Below are positions 10,528-22,010 of a DNA stretch of 64,000 bases, in pieces; the first letter of the stretch is position 1, and every line of letters starts with the position of its first letter. The stretch comes from Zeugodacus cucurbitae (Eukaryota; Arthropoda; Insecta; Diptera; Tephritidae). The notes under the pieces are model-generated. The model was not told where the DNA came from, searched no databases, and saw only the letters and a list, made by a program, of their open reading frames with translations. The DNA lies in assembly GCF_028554725.1 (NCBI RefSeq), contig NC_071671.1, positions 12,560,001 through 12,624,000 of the forward strand. Reading direction: 5' to 3'. A program made the position numbers and the translations under genes.

Positions 10528-13500
10528 TTAAAATGATGTTTCGCCGGGATACTCGCTTATGAGCAGTTTTCTTGAGCGCAAGTAGCCATCCACTTGCTCT
10601 AAATTCTCTTTGTTTGCTGACGCCGTCGTGCTGTTCTTACTACCTGGCGCAATGTCGCTGCCGCTTGGCGCTGGCGCAGCCGCTATTACAGGAGTTTGTG
10701 TGTGCTTCTCGTATTCGCTGTTAGCAGCACGTTTACGTGCATTGTTCAAGGCAAAGAGCCGATTGCGATAATAGGAATTATGTGGCGTGCAACATTTGCT
10801 GCCAGCTGTCGTTGTAGTTTGTTGCACATGCAACGCATCATTTTTTACTTTAGTAGGTTTCACGACGTCTATTGTTGACACTTCATCATCGGGTTCATGA
10901 CCATCGAGGCAATACAGTAAGCTAGGACTCATTTGTGAGTCATTCAAATCTTCAATGTTATGTGGTGAACAGAAATCATCGGGTTGACTAGAGAACGACG
11001 AGTCAACGGGACTAGCGGTGAGCACGCTGCGACTGCGTAAATATTCTCTGTTGAATGTAAAAAAAAAAATAGGACACAGTTATTAGGAAACTGTAATTTA
11101 GATGCGAGCGCTTTACTCACTTAAAATGACTACTCAGCGCATCCACTTTCTCCACGCTGCGTTCGTCGTGTTTCAGCGCCGTCAAGACGGGTTGACGTGC
11201 ACGCATCAACTCTGTGTAGCTTTCCAACGTGGTGGCATCCTCGCACTGCACATGCGGCGCTGCAGCTATTTCGTCGATTTCAGTTTCCGTGAAGTCGGCG
11301 CTGTTACGGCTATGTCTGCTCTCCTCCTCGTCCTGCTCGCGTAAACTGGAGTAGTCCGTTGGACAAATAGTCTGGTTTTGATCGCCGGCACTGTGTGTGG
11401 TGGTGGTGAGCACCATAACGGGTTTGCGTGAGCGTGGTGTCATTATCGATTCCTAGAGCAAAGAAATTGCACGAAATATTTTAGTGAAGGCAGTTAAAAT
11501 TAATATTTGAACTACAAATGTTTCATGCGCTACACTAAATTTATTTAAATTTGGCATGCGCTCCTCACCTGCATTGATTTGGGCATGCGCTGTGTAGACT
11601 TCGTTATCGGCGACATTGAGCGCCTGCCGAGCAACAATGATGGCGTGCTCGTTATCAACTCCATGCTTCTGTAGACGCCACTCTGTTGCAGCAAGAGCTG
11701 CTTGTGATAGCGTGTGGTGCTGTTGTCGCTCGAATTGCTATTGCTACTTCTCCCATCCACTGTGCTAATGCCAATGTCATGCACGGCTGTATATGCGCTC
11801 TCGTAATTATCTTCCTCCTCCTCCTCTTCCTCAACATCATCATCCTCTGCTGACTCATTCTCACTATCGCTGTCCAGCTGATCATCTGGGTTGTCTTCGA
11901 AAGTTTCATCGTCCAGGTCCTCGACACTCTCGCTCGCCGCAGTGACTGTTGTTTGTTGCTCTTCTTTGGCGTTCGCGCCCACTTTCGGCAGCTCATCGTC
12001 GCCAGCGGAACGTCTACGCAACGTAGAGGAGACTGTACGTACCAGCCGCTTCGTTGACTCTGGTGTGGCAAAGGAAAACTTCAAATTGCCCATACTTACA
12101 CCTTTCATGAGTTTGCGTGTCAACGAACGGCTGCCGCTGGCATACTTTGAAGCGCTCTCCTGCGCACCACCATCAGCTTCACCGACGTAACTCAGATTTG
12201 GCTCTGACTTGTAGCGCGACTTGTACTCCGCCGAATTTTGTTGTATGGGTGTGCAGGGATTCGAGATCTCCTCAATGTGCAAGAGATGCGCGTCATCCCA
12301 AGCAACGGTTTTGCGCGCATCTGGTGTGGCGCAGTCCGTGTGCGCCGCCAGCTGTTTGGCCGCATGCGTAGAGAACTTCAGTGGCGTACAGCAATTTGCA
12401 TCCCAGCGTGTGGCGAAACGGTTTAAGGCGCTGGGAGCCACATTACTTTCGTCCGAATTCTGACGACTGACGGGCGCGGAAACGGAGCAGTCGTACTTCG
12501 GCACTGGTGCCGGTGGCAAACCATCGCTGCTGGTTGATGAGAGGGAAGAAGATTCAGACACTTCGTCGCTGATATGGTGTGGAAGTGTCAATTTGCGCTG
12601 TTGCGGTACAGACGACGAGTGCGAAAGCAATGAATTGGATGAGATCGATTTATGTAATGGATGTTGTTGTAGTGATTTCATGGCAAACGGTGTGGTAGAC
12701 AATGAGGTATTTGATGATGTGCATGAGGAGGTTGGTGTGTTAGTGAGCGTGCGATTATTGGCATGCGTAGATTGGGTAGTTGTTGTTGTTGATGATGAAG
12801 ATCTGATTGGTGTATTGGCAACCGAGTAGTTGTTGCTGATTTGAGTAGAGGCGGGACTGCGGAATAGTACCCGCATTTTTGGATTCTTGTGTGTATTTGC
12901 GTAACTTGGAGTCTATTCGTTTTGTTGAGGAAATATTTTTTAAGAAATAGGTAGGACAGCACAAATGATAGAAATAAAAGAAAATAACAACAAAAATGTA
13001 CATGCGTTTAGCACAAAAAGCAAACAAAGCTAAAGTTAACAAACAAACTTACTTCAATGCCAGCTGGGGTTGTTACGTTGGTGGTAGCTGGACGTTTTGG
13101 TGTTCTTGATATGAGACTTTTATGGAAAATGTGTTTCTTGATAGAGTCGCCGATAGATTTGGCGCTGCGCGACGCATCTGTGCCCTTCAAACGATTCATA
13201 ACCACCAATTGGAGCGGTGTACCTGCCCCAAAGGGAGACAAATTAAAGCGAAATGCTTAAAGCCAAACACCAAACAAGGCACTTACCCTGTCCATTTTGT
13301 TTGTTGAACTGTTTAATGAGTCGACGCTTCTTGGAAGACTCGGGCAAGCTTTGTATGTGCGCATACAGTTGCGCCAACTCCGTATCTGTATTGTTGGCAG
13401 TGTGCGCCGCCGCTGTTTTCTCGCGATCCACAAATGTATATACCGTATTCACCGTTGACATGTCCGATATGGACTCATCGAGTGTTTGCTCCGGTGACAT

Positions 13501-14617
13501 GGTCTTCTTACGTTTACGTTCCACAAAGTAGGCACGTATGTCTGTTGATAATTTTGCGGGCATTTCGAATATCTCCTGCCCTTTGCATACCATATAAGCG
13601 ATTATGCTAGACATCGTTTTCGATATATAATGTAGTGCTTCAGGCGGCAGGTTGCGTGGACAAATGAGATGTGGCGCGAAAATTGTGGCCAAATTTTCTG
13701 GTGTCATTTTATTTTCATGCTCATGCGCAGCCACGGCATGTAGTATTTCTATTATATGCTGCAGTAATTGGCGATTTTCATCAGGTAACAACAGCAAGAG
13801 TAACTGTATGGAATTTAGCAAGTGTTGCTCACGCTTAATACGTTCCGGATTGTGTGGACGTGTCAAAGTGCCTGTACTGCTACTACTGCACGATCCCGAG
13901 CCCAGACATAGCGGCGCTATTTGTTGATGTGCCGGGTAATGAGCGTCAGTGAGCAGTGGTTCAGGTAAGTCGGCCAAATAACCTTTGAATACGGTAGCAC
14001 AATCGTGTGCTGAATAGCCACCACCTTCCAAATCGAGGGGTTTGTCATTCTGAACCTGCTGACGTAGCTCATTTTGTCGCGATGCTGAGCCCGTTTTGCG
14101 GAAAATGCCTTCTTGTGTTAAATCTAATTGCAATTATAAATAATATGATAAATATGTGAAATTAGTGACTGAGCTGTTTTATTTACTTTTTTCCAGCATT
14201 AGAAAAGCTTTCAGCTCCTTAAGATGCATTAAAAACCCAGGGTTAATTTGCTGGTGCAATGCTTCCACGGGACTATTCTCGGCACTAACAGAACCTTTTG
14301 AACCTGAGCTTGTGCACGCCGACGTTGCATGTTTCTGCTTTTTAGATAAGCGATTCCATTTCTTCAGCTTTCCTTTATCTTCATAAGCAATTTCATGGCA
14401 TGGTAAATCAAACCTATAAAACATACATTTAATTTTTATTACATTTTAAATGTAAAATATATTTGGAGTTATGCACTCACTCGTCTGTGTTCAAATCAAG
14501 TTCAAATGACAGATGCATACGCACAAGCGATTTGAATTTCTCATAATTTAATTTACGCATATGCGTTGCGATCTCTGCGTCCGAGAGTCTATTTAAATTC
14601 ACATAATCAAAATCCAT
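10528..14617 (-). CDS. RhoGAP54D: ARHGAP19-type Rho GTPase-activating protein
   Basis: Seven coding exons in transcript order: 14617-14481, 14413-14187, 14123-13287, 13222-13053, 12912-11569, 11452-11121 and 11047-10528. All borders are GT-AG; phases agree and the sum is exactly 1189 codons (1188 residues plus TAA). I chose the ATG at 14617 (context CACAATGG) over one at 14692. The RhoGAP domain spans about residues 90-300: the arginine finger is R130 in EGIFRKTG, split across the exon 2/3 join, and NKMTPENLATIFAPH is the conserved Asn motif. It is followed by LPESSKKRRLIKQFNKQ, a block I recognise from vertebrate ARHGAP19. The long C-terminal half is Ser/Thr-rich and probably disordered, with SEPNLSYV, a basic SRSLTRKLMKG stretch, a run of seven Glu in an acidic segment, and PKSMQ. 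By family it stimulates GTP hydrolysis by Rho; ARHGAP19 acts on RhoA in cytokinesis. The RhoGAP54D name is from memory of the Drosophila orthologue. Confidence 0.93.
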
Positions 14618-17024
14618 TGTGTTGGAAAAGTGCCAGTTAAAGCAGCTGCGCCTGTGCGGGTGCTTCAAATGTATATGGGCAGCGTTGAACAACGCCTATT
14701 TGGTGTTGTTGTTTTGCACTTTTACAGAAACAATTTATGGCGAAAATTCTTCAACCATATTTTGTAATAACTTATTTAAACGATGTGTTTGTTGTACACG
14801 ATTTCAATGCGTTCATTTTGGCGTGATATATGCTATATTAATATTGTAAAAACTATGTACCAAATTAGCGTAAAATTACTCGAATGAGCGTGTATAAAAT
14901 TTAAGCGAACGCAGCGAATTCCAACTGAACCGCTGACATTTAAAATATGAAAATTACAACAGTGCCAATAAAACTGTGATGCAAATATTTTTGAAGACAA
15001 TGTAAATGTCTTCATTTAATAAACAGACTGACTCATGTGAAATGTTTTCCAACTTTTTTCAAAATTTAATATGGTTTTTTATATAAAAAGATTTTAAATT
15101 ATATTTATATTTCTTATATCACGCTGTTATATTAGCTGATATTATTTTTTATTAAATTTTTAGTTTATTTCATTTACAAACTTTTTAATGCACAGTGAGG
15201 GAATTTTTGTTCTGGATGGATGAACTCATGTCGACTAAATGGAGTTCATACCAAGTTCAACGTTCATAGATCAATTGTACATATTACTTGGGGAATCAGG
15301 GCAATTGCCATCGATTTCAGTTTATCTGTAACAACTGGGACATCCTAGTGAAATCGTCAAAACAATATAACAACATCTTCACCATCCTACGAGACACTGA
15401 CGTGGAGGGTTCATCCCTATATAGAAGATAATTAAATTAGTTTTTACCATTCCCTTAATTTTCTTTCATAAAACTACCATCTAAAATCAGCGATTTAGTA
15501 AACCTTTCCGAGCCTCGATTTAAATGTTTCGAGCGGAGACCTCTGCGGTGATAAGACTTCCTCAAAAGTATTTGAATCAGCTGATATCAATTTCTGCCTA
15601 TTCGCTAAGAGAAAATAATTCAAAAGACTTATTACGCTGCACTCCTAGTCAGAAAGATCTCTCGGCGGAGCAAGTGGACCACTGATGGCCGAGGTTCTCA
15701 ATCCGAAGACATTACAAGCTTATCGACTTTGCAGTGTCCTGTGATTTCGCTGTGGCCTGGCACACAAACATGTCGGAGAAATAATTAGCTTGGAGCTATT
15801 ACTAAGGAAGTCAGACTCTCCACTACTAACCTGAAGCGTACTCTCATCGAGCTCAATTTCAGTACTGTCGTTCTGCTGTTGAAGTGAATGGACACCTCTC
15901 TGAAGAAGACCGCACTTCGTATCATCCATCACTGCCTGAAATTAAATAATAAATGAGAAGTGGAAATTGCCGAATCCTTTGAGGAAATCATAATCAAATC
16001 TTAAATGTTTTAACTTAATTGTACTGCACTCAACCTGTTGTTTTCATACAAAATGTTTTCCTTAACCACCTGGCAAGGTGCAGAGACTGCTACCGAATTC
16101 TGGTTGCATGCCTCAGAATCTTTAACACGCACATGCAGTTACATACAGAGTCATAAATTTTGCATTTCTGCTTGCCTTCCAGGTGCGACCACTAAAGGTA
16201 TGTACCACATGCCACCAACACTTGTTAGCAGAGCTGGATTCAAGAAGATGAATGTGCTCCCCCGCACATCTACAGACAGTGTGTTCCACGGAAAAAAGGA
16301 ATTTTGGTAATCATAAATTTTACGAGTGCACTCTTTGTAGATATCTACATGAATATATATCCACGTGTTATTGTGTAAATGCAAGTGCTGCTGCGGAAGG
16401 TCAAATATCTGACGGGTAAAGAGTATTGCTTACACCAACTGACAGTAAGGTTGATGTGGGGGAGGTAGTATATCGAATTTATGTTCGCATCATCTACTGT
16501 TGATCCATCATTGAAAAATATATCTATCTATATATATTAAAGATTGCAAATAGGAGTGTATTTCTGCTTTGCGAAATCTTTACGTATAATCCTTCAGATG
16601 AATAATATGGTTTTGCTCGAGTTCAAAGATCATTCTGATTGTTCATGTAATTTATCCTTTATCCAATTTCTAGAAGGGAAATTGCGTCGCGAAATCACAA
16701 AAGTCCTTGCGCAAACGTGGTTCTCCGGCCAGAATTTTAGTCGAAGATAAACAACAAAATATTTCATTTAAACAACAACAAAGTATATCAAAGGTACCTA
16801 TTTGAAAAATATATTATGAAAATTTTATATAAAAATTCGGAAATCTCACCCGTTGATGTCTCATCTCCCATGACGTGTTCAAAAACAATGTCTTTCCGTG
16901 TACAGCATAACTCATTATTAGTTCATCCAAAATCAATAAACCAATAATATTTCGTTAGTACATGGGTGAATCTCGTTAATGAATGAAGGAAATAATGAAA
17001 TATTAAAATTTTAATTTTTGACTG
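14618..17024. other. RhoGAP 5' flank, then unassigned repeat-like sequence
   Basis: The first few hundred bases must contain the 5' UTR and promoter of the minus-strand RhoGAP gene; I could not place a TATA box or initiator. From about 15200 to 16750 the sequence is more GC-balanced and has short frames on both strands without long open reading. It may be degraded LINE sequence, but I recognise no motif that proves it. Confidence 0.4.
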
Positions 17025-18512
17025 ACAGACCATCGAAGTGGAGGTCTCCCTCTTCCTCGGCTTCCACCAGCGGGTGCTGCATCGAACACTTTCCGAGCTG
17101 GAGCACTTTCGTCCATCCGAACAACATGACCTAGCCAGCGTAACCGCTGTCTTTTTTATTAGTCTGCGATGTTCGCCGTTACTAATGTTTAAGGGACCGT
17201 AAATCTTCCGCAAAATCTTTCTCTCGAAAACTCCTAGTGCCGTCTCATCGGATGTTGACATAGTCCACGCTTCTGCACCGTAAAGGAGGACGGGAATGAT
17301 GAGGGACTTGTAGAGTTTGGTTTTTGTTCTTCGAGAGAGAACTATACTTTTTAATTGCCTACTCAGTCCAAAGTAGCACCTGTTGGCAAGAGTGATTCTG
17401 TGCTGGATTTCGGGCTGGCATGGTTGGTGTTGTTGATACTGGTACCCAGATATACGAAATTATCTACAACTTCAAAGTTATGACTGTCAACAGTGACGTG
17501 GGAGCCAAGACGCGAGTGCGCCGACTGTTTGCTTGATGACAGGAGATATTTCGTCTTGTCCTCATTCACCTCCAGACCCATTCGCTTCGCCTCCTTATCC
17601 ATGCGGGAAAAAGCAGAACAAACGGCGCGGTTGTTGCTTCAATATCATCAGCGTACGCCAGCAGCTGTACACTCTTGTCTATTTAGCTCTGCAGCTCGTA
17701 TTATTTTTTCCAACAACAAGTTAAAGAAGTCGCACGATAGTGAGTCACCTTGTCTGAAACCTCGTTTGGTATTGAACGGCTTGGAGAGGTCCTTCCCAAT
17801 TCTCATGACAGAGCTTTTGGTGTTGCTCAACGTCAACTTACAAAGCCGTATTAGTTTTGCTGGGATACCAAATTCAGACATCGCTCCTTTTCGTGCTGTC
17901 GAAAGCAGCTTTGAAATCGACAAAAAGGTGGTGTGTGTCGATCCTCTTTTCACGGTTCTTCTCCAAGATTTGGCGCATGGTGAATATCTGATCCATGGTG
18001 GACTTTCCAGGTCTAAAGCCACACTGATAAGGTCCAATCAGTTTGTTGACGGTGGGCTTAGGTCTTTCACACAGTACGCTCGATAGAACCTTATATGCGA
18101 TATTGAGGAGACTTATACCACGGTAGTTGGCACAGTTTGTGGGGTCTCCCTTCTTATGGATTGGGCAGAGCACACTAAGATTCCAATCGTCAGGCATGCT
18201 TTCTTCCGACCGTATTCTACAAAGAAGCTGATGCATGCACCTTATCAGTTCTTCGCTGCCGTATTTGAATAGCTCAGCCGGTAATCTATCGGCCCCTACC
18301 GCTTTGTTGTTCTTCAAGCGGGTAATTGCTATTTGAATTTCTTCATGGTCGAGTAATGGAACATCTATTCCATCGTCATCGATTGGGGAATCGGGTTCGC
18401 CAACTCCTGGTGTTGTACTTTCACTGTCATTCAGCAGGTCGGAGAAATGTTCCCTCCATAATCCCAGTATACCCTGTACATCGGTTACCAGATTACCACC
18501 TTGGGTTGTTCT
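17025..18512 (-). pseudogene. RTE-like LINE reverse transcriptase, 5'-truncated and frameshifted (copy 1)
   Basis: On the minus strand, pieces in several frames read as one reverse transcriptase: VTDVQGILGLWREHFSDLLN near 18480, NNKAVGADRLPAELFK, CPIHKKGDPTNCANYRGISL, GPYQCGFRPGKSTMDQIF, FVDFKAAFDS near 17890-17930, KRGFRQGDSLSCDFFNLLLE, the catalytic LLAYADDI at about 17640-17660, KRMGLEVNEDKTKYLL, FVYLGTSIN and STSDETALGVFERK. The endonuclease part is missing at the 5' side, and the 3' side stops within the C-terminal GRPPLRWKDQ-type region. No RNase H is seen, which fits RTE-like elements; the clade is inferred. Frameshifts near 17880, 17640, 17600 and 17380 show it is dead. It is the longest copy of this family in the window. 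Confidence 0.9.
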
Positions 18513-20585
18513 ATTTATTAAGACAAAAAACAAATTTTGAAATTTGATCGTAAATTTGAAACTGTGTTTTCTTATCTCTATTAAAAGTCTAAAATATACT
18601 CCTGCTTTGACGAAATAAATGTACATTTAACAAAGTCTTATTTCGGGTATCAAAAATATTATATGTTGGCTATATACATATATGACCTAATCTTATAATA
18701 TTCTTTGAACGTAATTAAGTCGAGTTTTATCGAATGATGCGCAACATCTCTATAAAATAATTTTCGAAGTTCCACATAACGTAAATTGTAAGTTATGGCT
18801 ATAACTGTGAACCGCTAAAACGGTACCTTAATAATAATTCCACATTTCCCCTTCTAGACAAATGCAATGTTGCCCATAAACGCCAACTAACATATCATCC
18901 AACAGCGCATAACGTAAAAATGTTAACCAGCTCTGTTAAAATGAGTGACCGAAGAGAGGAGAGTACGCGTACAATCCACTTTATGGCGAGCGGAAGGACA
19001 TTTTCGAACATCAGAAATCACATGCCACAGTCTGTTAAAAGTGCACTTCGCTCTCTGCTCTGCGCTCTCAAAGTACTGAAGCAGTTACGAACGCTTTTAA
19101 GAGTTATGTATGCCAGGACTCGGTAAGTTCCACACATTTTTATTAATGCATTAATCCATACACAGACATACATATGTACGCATGCTTATAAAGTTACAAA
19201 TTTAAACATTTAAGCGACCCACTGCCAAAGTCACGGATACTCAGGTGTAGTGGCATTTGCGCTGATGTGCTTGTGTGTTATCCCCTTTTTGGTTTGGTTA
19301 TTACACACACACACACACACACACATATTAAGTGAATTTTCATGTGTATTTTCGATACGTTGAGCCCAAATAGCTGCACTTGTAAATGGCAACACAGAGG
19401 CGCTGATATTTAGAGCGCACACATCGATACACACTCGCATTAGCACGTAAACGGATAGTAGTTTATGCGTGCTGTGCTACATCCACACATATTTTCCGTT
19501 TTTGCGCTACTTCCACCAGCCACCAGCCATGTTTAGTGCAGACATTTCACAAAGGTGAGCGCACTTGGGCGCTGCTGATGGCTGTTGGCCGTGTGAAATC
19601 AATTGAAACTTGCTGGAAAACGACTTACGAATGGCCTATCAAAGCGAAAAGGGGGGCTTGCTGTGCGTCCTTTCATTTATTTAGTTATGTGGTGTTCGTT
19701 TGGCGTTAGGTTAGCGGTATGTAGGTCAGGTTGTAGGTTGTAGCAGGGGTTGTGGAATTATGAATATTTTGAGGTAGGGCAGTTATGAATGTGTTTTATG
19801 AAGCGCGCCGTTTTGCCCGTCATTTCAACAATGTTCTATGCAGTAAATGGTACTTTTGAATGGCAGGGAGCTTATATTATTAATTTTCATTGAATTCTGA
19901 GAAAGCAAATTTATTGATATTCAATAAGACAACACAAAAGATTGTGTATTGTCTTAGTTTCGGTTAGCAATCAATGTCGAACGCATGTAACTACTTAAAG
20001 CGCTATTAGTCGGTATTTATTTCACAATTTTTAAGATAAACGATGAGTTCTTAAGACTATTCATAATAAGTTTGTTGACAGACAGAGACCAGTGTAAAGT
20101 GTTGGAGGAACATATTCTTCGTGAGTTTGATTGATATGCATAGCTTAAGTATTTTGTGAGATATGTATATACAAACTCTTAAGAAGTGGCGACACTTTTC
20201 TATAATTTTACAACCGCAGTTGCCCTTCCCTACTTTGTTTCAAGTCTAAGTTGTTCAGCTTAATTGGTACTATATTGGTTTTCATTGAACGCCATTTTGT
20301 GCGCGTGGCAGTGGTCCGATTTTTTCCCATCTACTATACCAACCTCCTGAGACTGCCAAAGAATACGTTTGTTGAAAGAAGTTTAAATTTGTACAAACAT
20401 AAAGGCATCTGTTTTCAACTCCTCTCGTCATCTATATAACTATCTCGATTAACTTTCGGTCTTGCAAACTACATTAGCAAACTGTGTGATGATTATTGTT
20501 GATGTTGATGTTGATGTTTGATGTACAGCTAAATATTAATTTCTGTCCTCATATACGTGTCTTTTTTTACATAAAAGATGATTAA
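18513..20585. other. Intergenic sequence with possible 5' exon and (CA)n
   Basis: No conserved coding sequence. A less AT-rich patch at 18840-19122 has a 68-codon frame and ends in a strong donor (ACTCG then GTAAGT at 19123); see findings. An (AC)n microsatellite lies at about 19303-19325. A patch at 19380-19660 has balanced composition but no gene that I can support. Confidence 0.4.
19303..19325. repeat. (AC)n microsatellite
   Basis: About eleven uninterrupted AC units, flanked by unique sequence. Confidence 0.9.
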
Positions 20586-21480
20586 AAACAAGAAAAAACG
20601 TTAACTTCGGCTTTACCGAAGCTAATATACCCTTCACAGGTGCATTTCTTTTAGTAACTATGTGTTTAAGCAAATCTAAAAGACGTAAGAAAAGTAAGTA
20701 AAAAAAAATACTAAATCCTTTCAGCCGGGTTGTTTGCTAGACACATTAAGGTTATATAGTTAACCGATCTGAACAATTTCTTCGGAGATTACATTATTAC
20801 CTTAAGCAATAATCCATGTCAAATTTCGTAAAGATACCACGTTAAATGCGAAAATTTTTCCATACAAGCCCTTGATTCCGATCGTTCAGTTTGTATGGCA
20901 GCTATATGCTATAGTGAACCGATCTGAACAATTTTTTCGGAGATTAAATTATTTCTATAAACAATAACTCACACCAAATTTCGTGAAGATATGTAGTAAA
21001 ATGCGGAAGTTTTCCATACAAGCCATTGATTCCGATTGTTCGGTTGGTATGGCAGCTATATGCTATAGTGAACCGATCTGAACAATTTTTTCGGAGATTA
21101 AATTATTTCTATGAACAATAACTCACACCAAATGTCGTGAAGATATGTAGTAAAATGCGGAATTTTTCCACACAAGCCCTTGATTCCGATCGTTCAGTTT
21201 GTATGGCAGCTAAATGATATAATGGTCCGATAGCGGCAGTTCCCACAAATGAGCAGCTTCTTGAAGAGAAAATTACATGTGCAAAATTTCAAAACGATAT
21301 CTTAAAAACTGAAGGACTAGTTCGTATATATACAGACAGACAGGCGGACGGACATGGCTAAATCGACTCAATTCAACATACTGATCATTTATATATATAT
21401 ACTTTATAGGGCCTCCGACGCTTCCTTCTGGGTGTTACAAACTTCGTGACAAACTTAATATACCCTGTTCAGGGTATAAT
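20586..21480. mobile_element. Repeat element with end hairpins and three internal 154-bp units
   Basis: The left end has the hairpin CTTCGGCTTTACCGAAG and the right end the hairpin ATACCCTGTTCAGGGTAT near 21460-21478. Inside, ACCGATCTGAACAATTT starts at 20763, 20918 and 21072, which defines a tandem unit of 154-155 bp repeated about 2.5 times. A short (GACA/GGAC)-like run near 21330-21350 precedes the right end. There is no open frame of note. The same kind of subterminal TTCGG-loop-CCGAA hairpin occurs in the 22011-23508 element. The superfamily is unknown. Confidence 0.65.
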
Positions 21481-22010
21481 AATAATAATTGCATTCGACT
21501 AACTTGTCATATATATGTTAGTTACATAGTAAATATGCCAGGAAAGTTTTCGAACGACCTAGACATTTTTTTGAGTGTAGAGAATTTTGTTTTTGTGATG
21601 TGTGTAGAGAATCAACTCTTAAATCTTAGCGTCGAAATTTCACGTCATTAATTAAACAATGCTAAACAGACTATTTTAGATATCTTGTGAGGAATTAAAA
21701 TAATCTTGGGTTCCATATAAATTTTGTATAACGTGTAAGAGACTGCTATTAGTTTGGGCAAAACAAAAACACAGATATATGCCATTTGCAATACCAATTA
21801 TTTGGACTGAACTAAAGTATCATGAAAGTGATAGTTATTTTTATTTAACTCAAACAAAAGACATTGCAACCATGTTCAAACACACCGCCAAGTATCCAAG
21901 TTGACCTCCGGCAAACAGATTTATTCTATATTGTGTCGAACTTGGTGTGACAAAGCCTCCCAATCGATGATAATATGATACAGGACTCAGCGAGACAAAA
22001 ATTAAAGAAT
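21481..22010. other. Spacer between two repeat elements
   Basis: AT-rich, non-coding. I see no recognisable feature apart from runs of AT dinucleotides near 21390 and 21510. Confidence 0.4.

Noticed and set aside
11102..12463. Several + strand open frames of 80-99 codons
   Set aside because: They lie antisense to RhoGAP exons 5 and 6 and carry no domain; shadows of a GC-richer coding exon.
15200..16750. Possible LINE remnant from scattered short frames
   Set aside because: No catalytic or CCHC motif visible; composition alone is not enough to call it.
17493..18086. 197-codon + strand frame
   Set aside because: Antisense shadow of the RTE-like reverse transcriptase on the minus strand.
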